A stretch of 64,000 nt of DNA from Acestrorhynchus altus (Eukaryota > Chordata > Actinopteri > Characiformes > Acestrorhynchidae). The stretch spans positions 29,764,872 to 29,828,871 of the forward strand of contig CM067511.1 of assembly GCA_034509495.1 (NCBI GenBank). Reading direction: 5' to 3'. Below the pieces are notes generated by a model that had not been told where the DNA came from, ran no database searches, and saw only the letters and a list, made by a program, of their open reading frames with translations. Positions 11,235-21,655 of this stretch are shown here, in pieces. The translations under genes and the position numbers were made by a program. The number at the start of each line of letters is the position of its first letter. Position 1 is the first letter of the stretch.

Positions 11235-11560
11235 ACCTGTCACTGGCATATATAGAATAGAATAGATGTAATATAGAGGTAGAAAAGAATAGAATAGTAT
11301 AGAGGTACTAATGAGATATAATAGGTAATAATAGGATGGAATAGAGGTACTAAAGAGGTAGAATAGAGGCTCAATAGAATAGAATTAAGGTACTATATAG
11401 GTAGAATAGAATAGAATAGAATAGAATAGAGGTACTAATGAGATAGAACAGGTAATAATAGGATTGTATAGAGGTACTAAAGAGGTAGAATAGAGGCTCA
11501 ATAGAATAGAATTAAGGTACAATATAGGTAGAATAGAATAGAATAGAATAGAAATCAGAA
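11235..11560. repeat. Minisatellite, higher-order units of about 127 bp built on AATAG
   Basis: The block is made of AGAAT/AATAG pentamers. A long unit with GAGGTACTAATGAGATA, GGTAATAATAGGAT, ACTAAAGAGGTAGAATAGAG and GGCTCAATAGAATAG begins near 11303 and repeats with few changes near 11430. The open frame across it on the minus strand (ILFYS repeats) is a by-product of the repeat. Confidence 0.9.
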
Positions 11561-11649
11561 ATCTATTATCTGAAATCATTAGAATATTCCATTTTCAGTT
11601 TCAACAAAACGTTGTTTCTAGTTCAGCACCCGCTACTACAAACGTGACA

Positions 11650-12840
11650 AACTGCTGACCTAACAGTTGTCCAGAAGACAGTCATAGACACCCTCCAGAA
11701 AGAGTGAATCACAGAAGGGGATTGCTGGTGGTTCTCGGAGTGCTGTATCAAAGCAAATTAAAATTTGACTGGAAAGGGAAAAAGTGGTGAGAAAAGGTGC
11801 ACAAGCAACGATTCTACGAACAGAAATCATAAGTGGAATAGAGTCCAGTGTCAGCTGTAAATTCAGCACTGTTCATTCAGGAGGAGATCAGTACTGTACC
11901 TACTGTAGGAGACTCATTGTTGTCATTGTGCTCCTTAACGCAGTGAAGCTGTATGGCCAGAACCTTCCTGGCAGTTTTTCTTTTTCCACAACGTCCAGAA
12001 ACTCCAACGTTACTCCTACAACAGAGCCAGTCTTCTGGACAGGTTCTCTGGACAGGGACGTCTTATTCACAAATAAAGTTTGAACACCCCTATTGTAGAA
12101 GATCGCATTCTCCACCACAGCCCACATACCTAAAGACCTCAGCCTCCTCAGAAAGGTCAAATGGCCCTTGACTTTTAAGCACTGCAAGGGCGTTTCTCAT
12201 CGAAGTGACCACCCGAGTACTTGTGTGTCGCAACTTGTTCCACAGCAACTTTATCGATGGCGAATGGAAACAAGCATGTTTTGCACTACCACCGTAAACT
12301 CAAGGCCATCTGGTCCTGCTGGTTTGCCCCGTATGAGTTCTCTCAATTGCTTCCTCACCTGGTCAGCAGTAGAAGTAGGTGTAAAGTTGGTGGACAGCTA
12401 AGGTGGAGGAGGGAGGGACTGTGAGCGGTTCCTGCTGTTGTTGTTTGGAGGTGATCTGCAAAGGAGAAAAACAGTGTAGAGGACAATGGAGCAGAAGATG
12501 ATTAAACCACATTAAACTGTAAACAAAATGGTTCGACGTGTGCTCATTCACAGTTGCTCACCACTAATCTGAGGCTGTTTTGGTTAAAGCATGTGATGTC
12601 TTTCAGGCCCTTCTGCACATCACATACATTCTTCTCCACGTTGGTCTCCAACTTACTTCTGTACTTTTCCTTGGCTTCCTTAATCATGATCTTTAGATCT
12701 TTGTGAGATCTGTGCTCTCTTCAAATCCTCATTGTCCCTGAAGGCTTCCTTCTTCTGGTTAATCAGAGATTTTAAGTCCCTGCCTACGCACGTTGTTGGG
12801 GATGCCTCAGACAGTCTTTGAAGATACAGTGTCAACATAG
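11650..12840 (-). pseudogene. LINE reverse-transcriptase relic with internal deletion
   Basis: Read on the minus strand from about 12840, it contains KEAFRDNEDLKRAQIS and KIMIKEAKEKYRSKLE, like the linker before the reverse transcriptase of fish LINEs. Then comes STNFTPTSTADQVRKQLREL with RGKPAGPDGL, the start of the polymerase domain. After about 12180 it passes to LTFLRRLRSLGMW and KTGSVVGVTLEFLDVVE, which match the C-terminal end. The catalytic YxDD region is absent, so the middle has been lost. Stops and shifts are present. Family assignment within the LINEs is not certain. Confidence 0.65.
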
Positions 12841-12841
12841 A

Positions 12842-13080
12842 AGTTGATCAATCAATCAAAGTGTATTTATACAGCTCCGTGTACAATGGAAGCATTGTCA
12901 CAAAGCAGCTTCACAGAGATCCGAGACAAAAGGTGATAGTTGCAAGGAAAAGCCTCCTCAGACTAGGGGGGAAGAAACCTTGACAGGAACCCACCCTCCT
13001 CTGATTGACACCAGGTAGCACAAAATAACACAACAAAATGACAAGGAACAAAGATGACTAAGGAAAGGATGTTGATGTAA
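12842..13080 (+). repeat. Dispersed fish repeat (ATCAATCAAAGTGTATTTAT type)
   Basis: It has the order ATCAATCAATCAAAGTGTAT, GTCACAAAGCAGCTTCACAG, GGAAAAGCCTCCTCAGACTA, GGGGAAGAAACCTTGACAGG and AACCCACCCTCCTCTGATTG. This is a very common dispersed repeat of fish genomes. Non-coding. Confidence 0.65.
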
Positions 13081-13084
13081 TCCA

Positions 13085-13210
13085 GGGATCACCAACCCTG
13101 CTCCTGGAGAGCTGACGTTTTTACAGGTTTCATCTCCAACCCAAATCTAAGACCCCTTTCAGCCAATCAAGAACTTGGGAAGGCAGTAATTAGGTGGATT
13201 GGTGGGTGGA
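13085..13210 (+). repeat. MITE-like fragment (CCAACCCTGCTCCTGGAGA type)
   Basis: It starts GGGATCACCAACCCTGCTCC and continues TCTCCAACCCAAATCTAAGA. Related tips appear at 32025, 52063 and 60910. Only one end is clear here. Confidence 0.45.
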
Positions 13211-14015
13211 TTAGGGTTAACGGAGCTCTTGGTGACACTAATGTATTCTATGATGCATGATGTAAATGCATTAATGCTCATATATGATTCATGAACGTGA
13301 TTTTATATGATTTATAGCAACAGGGCAAAAACAGGCTCTATTGTCATGGAGAAATGAGTCATCAGAAGTGTGTGGTCAGGTGAGGGCTTATTGCATATGG
13401 TGGGCACACAGTCAGGCCTGCCAGCTATGACACTGCAAAGAGACAGAACTGACACCACCATCTGTTCCTGGCTTACTCTGCAGCCTGGGCATGTTCGAAC
13501 ACATGCAGACATGCTAAAACGAGGACTGCATGGAATAATCGAAGCAGTCAAACGGTCAATATGAACCATCTGCAGCCATATGGACACAGGGATTGTTAAA
13601 ATCTCAAGAAACTAATTTTTACTTAATTAACTGCAGGAAGCGGCATTGTGGGAATATGCTTTACACTGTTGCCTGTATGATGCAAATGCTGTGTAATGTT
13701 TGGTGAACTCGCACAGCACTCATTCAGAGTCCACAGCTGTGCGTTCTGAACGGAGGGACTTAAAGTGCACGGTCCACAAGATCTGAATTCTCACACAGCA
13801 TGAGAGTGCAAGAAGACAGAAGCCTGGACTCCTTTTTGGTCGGCTGTCTTCAGGCTTGGTCTGTTGCTAAGTGATAAAGCCCTGATTACACACATTCCAA
13901 GAGAGTGTGGCGTAGTTGGGAGATACTCAGAGCAAACACAAAACAAGTGTTTAATAATCTAAGCCTTCGGGAGGATTAAATAAAAAAACATAACCTCATA
14001 CTTTCAGATTCAAAA
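13210..14015. other. Intergenic, nothing recognised
   Basis: No exon or known repeat was recognised between the MITE-like fragment and the CA microsatellite. The open frames at 13312-13587 and 13370-13564 overlap on opposite strands, and neither shows a known domain. Confidence 0.35.
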
Positions 14016-14017
14016 GA

Positions 14018-14018
<1 letters not shown>

Positions 14019-14066
<48 letters not shown>
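14019..14066. repeat. (CA)n microsatellite
   Basis: Uninterrupted CA dinucleotides, about 24 units. Confidence 0.97.
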
Positions 14067-14087
14067 CATTTTCTAAAAGCTGATGAT

Positions 14088-14850
14088 GTGAACAATGTTA
14101 CTAGGTGATTGCTATGATGTTGCTAAGTGGTTGCTATGGTATCCTTGATGGTTGTTAGTTGGCTGATGTTGGGTTTCTAGGTGGTTCCTATAGTGTTGGT
14201 GGATAAATCTTATGGGGCTGATGTTGCTATGGTATCCTCAGTGGTTGCTATTTGATTGCAAGGTGGTTGGTAGATGGAAGGTTTAGTGTTGCCAGGTGGT
14301 TGATACGATATTTTAAGAGGCTTTTATGTTGCTATAATGTTACTAAATGGTTGGTGGATGAATGCTATGATGTTGCTAGGTAGTTGTTATGATGTCCTTT
14401 TTGGTTGCTAGGTGGTTGGTAGATGGATGATCGTGTTGCTAGATGGTTGGTTTGATAATGCCAGTATTCCACGTGGTTGTTTTTATGTTGCTAAGTGATT
14501 GCTGCAGAGTTACTTGGTGGTTGCTGGGGTGTTTGCTAAGGAGTTGCTATGGTACGCTTGGTAGTTGATTTTGGTTTCCAATAGTGTTGTTAACTGGTTT
14601 GTAGATTAATGCTTTATGGTTGCTATGGTATTCCAGCTGGTTGCAACAGTGTTACTTGATCTTTTCTAGGGGTTGCAATAGTGCCTTGAAGGGGTTGCTA
14701 TGGGCTTGTTATATGGTTGCTTTTGGGTTGATAAGTGGTTGGTTGATCGATACTTTAGTGTGACTAGGTGGTTGTTATGGAATTGAAGTAGTTGCTATGG
14801 TGTTTGGAGAGAGTAAGTAATTGCTGTGGCTTCCCAGGTGGCTGCTATGT
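14088..14850. repeat. Degenerate minisatellite of GGTTGCTATG units
   Basis: Over some 760 bp the phrases GTTGCTA, GGTGGTTGCTATGGT and GGTTGGTAGATGG recur in variable order and spacing, and the strand is strongly G/T-biased. It is an old, diverged array with no long open frame. Confidence 0.85.
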
Positions 14851-14869
14851 CTCTGTAGTGTATTTGTAT

Positions 14870-17800
14870 CATTGTGACATATGAATGTTTGCATCCAGTT
14901 TACTCCAATGGACAAGCTCGGAAATCCTTGAATAGAGTCCGTGTGTGTTTTTAAAACAATAGAGTCAGATGATACATTAACGTATCAGTTAAAAAACAGC
15001 AGCATGTTATTAAAGAAAGGTATGAAATAGCCACGTTTCTAGGCCTTAAAGTGTGGTCACTTTTATATTTGGGCAGAAGAATTTCCACTGATTGAATCCC
15101 CAGGTTGGCATTAACCACAGTCTTCAAGCAGCAAATTGAAACATCTTTCTTAGTCCGGGTTTAAACCTAATCCAGCTTTTGGAATGCTGCCGATGTTTTC
15201 CTCCCAATCTGTTTTTATTTTTCTCAAAATCGTCGTCTCTTATTAGATTTGTCAAGCAAAAATATATTTTCAGTACAAAAAAAAATGGAAACTCAAATAT
15301 AGGGTTTGCAGAAGTATTCAAAATACTCAAATGTTGATATTTGGTATTTTCAACTTTCTCCGCAACAACAGCTGTGAGTCTTTTGGTGTAATTAAGCACC
15401 AGCCTCCTCTGTTTGCATGTTGAGAGTTAAATAAATTTAGCAGATTTGCAGCAGCTCCAGTGCTGCTTTGGGATTTGGGTCCTCAAGCTTCTCCCAAGAT
15501 TTAGTTTCTTAGCAGACTGATGATCCTTTCGCAGCATCCATTCTACTTTCAGTGAATGTGCCACTGCCATCAGTTTATGGATGGACACTCGTCCTCTTTT
15601 TCTGGGACAGAATGAAGGTACAACATATCTTCAGAAGAAAAGAAAGAGTGGTTTTTTAGTGGTTTTCCATTTTAGATAAAGATCACACAGATAGATTAAT
15701 ATGGAGTAATAATACGGCCCAATCTCCTCCCATTCAGCCTATATAACCCCTCACTCCCACCACACCGTAGAATCGAACAGCTTCTCACCTTGCACCTCCC
15801 CATCGCCTCCTGTTTTACTCCCTTCTCCTACCTACCCCGAAGCCGCTCCAAGATCCAGCCCAAAACATTAGAGTCCCCCTCCCACACCCCCTCCTTTTAC
15901 CATCCCAGGGAGCATGGGACAACTTTTCACTGGAAAAGGCCTCCAATTAATTAGGCCTCATAATTAACGGCAGCTGATATCCTCTTTGTGCGCACATTAA
16001 AAACACTGCACTATAAATATCAGTGTAGATTTGAGAAGGACGATTGTAGATTTGATTGTGGAGGTCGATTCTCCTCTGCTTATAGTGTAAAGCAAGCGGT
16101 TGCTCTCCTTTCTATTGACCTGCACTCGTGGCGCTCATCATAATGCACAGATCTGAACGGCTGACGAGAGTCAAGTGTGATATGTACAACGGATGCAATT
16201 GATCCGATTTTTCTGGAGTGCTAAATGAGAAATGAAACCTAGAAATGTTACATCACTGAAAACAGGAGGCTAAAAAGAAAACATGCAGGCGAAAAGAAAC
16301 CTGCTCAGATCGTTCACATTAATGTCACATACCTACAACTCGAATACTTATTCAGTCTAGGACCACATATGGAAGTGGCTGGAATTTGACTTCCACAGAT
16401 CCTGAAAAAGACCACATTAAGGCAAAGAAATCAGATTTGAGTCATTTTAGCTTGGTAATGTGAGTGTACCCTTTCTAGAATGTGTTTATAAGTCTGGTCT
16501 GTGCCAGAAAAACAACACATGTAAATGAAATCTACCTTCTCTGCCAAGATTATAACTCAAATATCCATCCAGAATCCTTACAGAAGCTTGAGGAGCAAAT
16601 TCTGCAAACCCCCTTCACAAAAAACAATGCAGATTGTCCACTGATGAAGCTGAAGAACATCACTGTCAGAGACATTTCTGATGGAACATCTCTCACATTC
16701 AACAGGCACGTGAACTTACTGGAGGGAGAACCATTAACCTCGCCACCTCAGATTCGGAAGATGGTCAACTGCGAAGAGCAGCAAAGAGAGACCAAAATGG
16801 CAACATTCCTTGTATAGAATTTATTACGCATTTGTAAAAGTCACATAAAATGCAGGGAGTGAAATAGAGGATGATAAAAATAAACATGTATTTTTTTTTA
16901 TACAATTATTATCAGACAAACATACAACTCTGCAACAAAGGCTTTGGAATAAGTGATGAGCAAAGAAAACAACAAAAAACAAAACAAAAGCTATGAAATC
17001 AATGTACAGAAACGAAGAGCTGAAGGGCAAAGAGAGAAGATCCAACAGAATTCCAGATGTTTCCAGTCAGCACTAAGCGTGTCTGAAATGTGTTTTACAT
17101 AAACAGGAATGGATGAAAGAAATATATAGAAAACAAAACTGGACCAACCACTTAGCCAGTACGTCCCTATCCTGGTCCTGGTAAATTCCAAGACTGGGAA
17201 CCACTCCACAAAACAATTTTGGAGGAAAACGAATTGAAATGCTTCAGACAAAGAAGAACAGAAATGAAGGACAACACAGGTACTTGAGGTGTTCTTTGCT
17301 TATTCAAAATGAGGGAAGGTTGCTCTAAGGTCATCAGTCAATCTGTGAATGTGTCCCGAAGGGAAGAGTCACAGTGAGCATGCAGAGACCATTCACCAAA
17401 TCACGGCTCGGTCTTCCACAGGTCAAGAGTCCAGGCTTGTTCTCACCAGATCGCACACTTTCAAATAATTACAGAACTCAAGGATGACGTAAACGGACAT
17501 GCAGTCATCAGGAAGAACTTGCCTGCACTGAAAAGTGTTCACACAAGAGTACATAAGCTCTGTACTCCATTTCTGCATAACGGAGAGTTTGTTTATTAGA
17601 ACCTGCAGAACACTGACTGTTCCAAGTCTCACATTGAAGCAAATATCTTTGTAGGCAGCTGTAAACAATGTTAGCAATACTACTCTTCAAAATAAAGGTG
17701 TCTTGGAGATGGAGTTTGAGGAAAAAACTTTAACTGATGTAGATTTTAGATGACGTGAAAAGATATTTAACCGCTTTTCACATTCAACCATCTGATTTAC

Positions 17801-18380
17801 ATAAACTGATGGGTTCTTCAGGGCTATAAGGTCCTCAGGGACCCTGAGACAGTACAGATGTTTGCTCCAATCCAACCACTGTTGGAAGGACATAATCCTT
17901 GAGGAATGTTTGGAGGTTCTTCAATGTGAACTTGTGGAGAAACCTTCTAAGGTCCTTTAAGGTATGTTCAAGGAAAGGTTCTTAGAAAACCTACTGTTAA
18001 CATGTCTTTGCAAAGAGTTAAAGACAATTTAAATGAAGATACAAGTAGGTCTTCAAAAAATGTTAAACAGGGAAAATGTTCTTTCGTGCTCAAAATTTAA
18101 TTCAATAAATTAATTCAAAAAGGTAAACTGATATTTTATATTCAATACATTTAAAGTGAACCCTTTTTATGTTTTAATGTTATGTCTGATTAGTCATTCA
18201 TTCAAACAGTTGATCAAAAGTGAAACAAAAATTAATGAAATGGGTCACTTAATGAAAAACGACAATTTTTAATAAAATTAACAAATTCTACTTTCGAAGA
18301 TTATTTAAATTCAAGAAGTTCCTCATAGTTGAAGCTCAAAGATCCTCCAGAGCACTGAGAAATGTTGAGCCCCAAGGTTC
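14870..18380. other. Intergenic, nothing recognised
   Basis: No credible exon was found. The longest plus-strand frame, 16482-16817 (111 codons), has no recognised domain, no obvious splice context and lies in AT-rich DNA. Scattered GGTTCTTnA words after 17930 belong to the repeat family at 18385-18640. Confidence 0.4.
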
Positions 18381-18384
18381 ATGA

Positions 18385-18640
18385 AGTAACCACACTTAAA
18401 AATGGGTTCTTTGAGTGTTATGCTTATGTACAGATCCACTTTTAAAGAACCCCAGAAGAACCAACATTTTAACAGTATAGGTGTTCTTCAAAGAAATGTT
18501 CATTTTATATAGTGTACCAACCATCAAATATAACTAGAGCAAAAATGTGGACTGCTTCAGGGAACCAAAGGTTGTTTCATGGCATTGATCCAAAGAACCT
18601 TTTTTTGGCACCTTTATTTTTAAGAGCATGTTCTTCATGG
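18385..18640. repeat. MITE of the AAAATGGGTTCTTT family
   Basis: The ends are inverted: ACTTAAAAATGGGTTCTTTG at about 18390 and, reversed, a similar TCTTAAAAATAAAGGTGCCA plus GGTTCTTTGG at 18585-18630. Related pieces occur at 32950-33020, 51975-52060 and 59350-59430. Non-coding. Confidence 0.5.
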
Positions 18641-20099
18641 TATCTTTAGGTACCAAGTGAAGACAATAAAACAAATCTCTAGCAGTAACATCGCATTTAC
18701 AATCATCTTGAGAAGGAGACGCCCAAATGCCCCAATATTTTGCTGAGGGGGGAGAACATTTATAAATATCTAGTCCAAATCAACCCACAAAAAACTAGCA
18801 CATACATTGTCTTCATGAACATACTCATGTATACTTTGTACAGTGTACAATCTACCCCTCCCTTTTTGGACTACACTATGTAAAATGGTATAAATGTTAT
18901 TCAAAATATGATTTGCATTACATTTTACAACCGTAAGTAGCTGCACATCCATTTCTGTCTTAAGTAAAATGTCACGGAATTTGTCTTGATGCTGTTGGAG
19001 ACACGTGGTTACACAGCATAGTATCTTAGACAGCACAGCTTTCTTTTACGAGAAAGCACAACCATGCTCCTCATTAACAGACTGGCATATCAGCATCAGC
19101 ATTCAGAGGCCAAAGTCCTCACAGAGACATTTTTGGTTCAAATCAAACACTTTGAACATGAAATAATCATCAACATGCGAGCACATTTACAATCCACGTC
19201 TGAAATAAACACACGCTGCAGTAAACATTAAAAGGTGTGTGTTAAACTAACATTTTCCAAAAGAGACAGATGTTTGATAGCCAAGATTACACACACATTA
19301 CTGTATCAGAGCAGCAATCAGTTAAGTCCGTGTTTCCCAAACTGGCCTGTTTTAGTGCTTTTCCTGCTCACTACACACCTGATTCATCTAATCAGCTCAT
19401 TACCAAGCCCTTTCTGAGTTGCAGGGGGTGTGTGGGGGGGGGGAGCAGGACCAGTTAAGACACTCTTAATGGGGGGAAAATCAGTGTGAACACTGGATGA
19501 TACCAACCAATAATGACAAAGAATGACATTTATATATACACACATGATATGTCCAAAAGTATCCAGACACCCCAGTACCCAAACTGTCACGCAAAAACTT
19601 TGCATCTCCAAAATGGCAACTTTACAGGAGAAGGAAAAAACATGAACTTTAAATGAAAATCAATGTAAGAATATTGAATTTGAAGTCATTTTAGAGCATT
19701 TCTGGCTCCATTCGTGACATTTTGACACAACGTAAAAACAACCAAAATCACATTCGCAACAACATGCTGGCCAAAGTGGAGATACAAGGTTGTCGTGAGA
19801 AGCTAAAGGGGTATAAAGTCTCCCGAGGGCTGTGCAGCAACACAACTGTATTCGATTTCAAATGAGTTGGAGTCATGTTTGTCCTCCAACATCAGCATCT
19901 CACCTTCCCAATGCTCTTGTGGCTCAATGCTCACAGCGATGTTCCGACATCTAGTGGAAAGCCTTCCTAGAAGGGTAGAACCAAGATCTCCTTATTAAAA
20001 CCTTTTTGGATATACAGTGCTGGTTTATCATATTAAGGCTAATCCTAGACTAAAGAGCATTGCCAGTGGGTGTCTTTCTCACACACATTAACATACAAC

Positions 20100-21297
20100 A
20101 TATTGTAGGACTAGGCTTAATCCCTCAGTGGGAATCTGGCACAGAGTGTAGAACTGTACGAATAGGTTTAAAATGGCTTTTGGACATGTCTGATTGTGGC
20201 TTAAGTCTAATGATTTAGGAGCAAACAGGGTCAAATAAATGGATGGACACAATCCAGGCTCTACTCAAGATGATAATTCTTCAATAATTCAATAAAATCT
20301 TTTAGAACCTACACTGATTTCAGCATGTCAGTGCTGAAACTGTAATAGTTTGTAGCGGCCTGTGAGCCATAAGTTTCAGTTGAACGTGCTCAGATTACGT
20401 TCTTCAGTATCTGAAGGACCCAGCTGTAGGAACCAAGGCTTCCATAATGTTTAATGCGAATGCAGACCAACATTTAAGGCATTAACAGTGAGAATTAAAA
20501 CAAAACATGACAGACTTTTTATACTAGAGGTGCTTCTGTAGTGAATCTGTTAATGGTCCAAGGCTAGAAACATACTCAATACAAGTACGCAAACGCAGAT
20601 GGCAACACTCAGCCAAGGCAACGTATACTCAAAAGGACCAATCAGAGACTGTAAACATGTGGACAGTACAGAGAGGGAAATTTCTTTTCGTGGGACAGAC
20701 TGGGAGAAGCTCATGAGCTAAGGCTTGTCCTGGCTCAGCCAATCAGTTGGAGCGTCTGTGTTTAGCTTTAAGAATAGGAATAAATCTTTCCCAGCCTGGC
20801 CTATGAAAAGAAATTTCACATTCAGGAATGAGTGTGAGCTGCTTTAATGATGGGAAAGGAAAGGCAATGATGTATCAGGAGCAAATCATTTCTACGAAAC
20901 ACTCTTTAAACCCCTGTCGTGACTCGACACGATTATGATAGCAGTTCAAGGTAGCTTGGTCAGCCGCAATGCTGCCCCCAACAAATGCAACGATGTGTGT
21001 AAGCGTACTGGCATAGAATATTTTTTTCTCGCCTAATGTATGTTCCAACAGCCAAAACACAAAGGAGTACTATTCATAACTGGAAGACACTGAATGTGAA
21101 TACTGAAATAAAAATATCAACATTGCATGTTCAGTTGGTAAAGAAACACACATTGTGGAAACACAAACACACTCTCACACTCGAATGACAACGCAAATAA
21201 AAGTAGTTCAGCATTGCTAAGGGAAACAGATCGGTAGACATAAATAAATATTAATCTTCCTTACAAGCAGCAAGAGAAGAGTAACTGCTGAAGGTAT

Positions 21298-21336
<39 letters not shown>

Positions 21337-21655
21337 CTGTAGTTGATTTCACTCCCTTTCACCATATATTACAAATAGCTGATACAGCTGAACAGGGCTG
21401 AGGCTCATCTTGAACAACTGCTTGAAGAATAAATAGGGGACACAATGAACATCTGTGCAGATAGTTACTGCTGGTCACAGTAAACCTGAACACAAACCTG
21501 AAAACGGAGAAGATCAGAGAGAACTGACAGGGTATCAACTAAGAAAAATGAAATCAGGAAACCTGGAATGACAGAACGAATGTAGAACCCAGCCATGGTT
21601 TAAAATCTGACCATTATCTTGATGAAACGTGGACTCTAGTCAGACTGTTGGACTT
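20100..21655 (-). other. rabl6: rabl6 3' untranslated region and downstream flank
   Basis: The rabl6 stop codon ends at 21656. No AATAAA signal is visible on the minus strand within 1.5 kb after it. The variant ATTAAA occurs at 20848-20843 and again near 20450, so a 3' untranslated region of about 0.8 or 1.2 kb is possible; the true end is not determined. A 13-base perfect inverted repeat (20677-20689 with 20805-20817) and a (GT)n run at 21301-21334 lie in this stretch. Confidence 0.35.
21301..21334. repeat. (GT)n microsatellite
   Basis: Seventeen GT units in a row, just downstream of the rabl6 stop codon. Confidence 0.97.

Noticed and set aside
16482..16817. 111-codon plus-strand open frame
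   Set aside because: No domain, no promoter or splice context, and AT-rich surroundings; a frame of this length is expected by chance in 64 kb.
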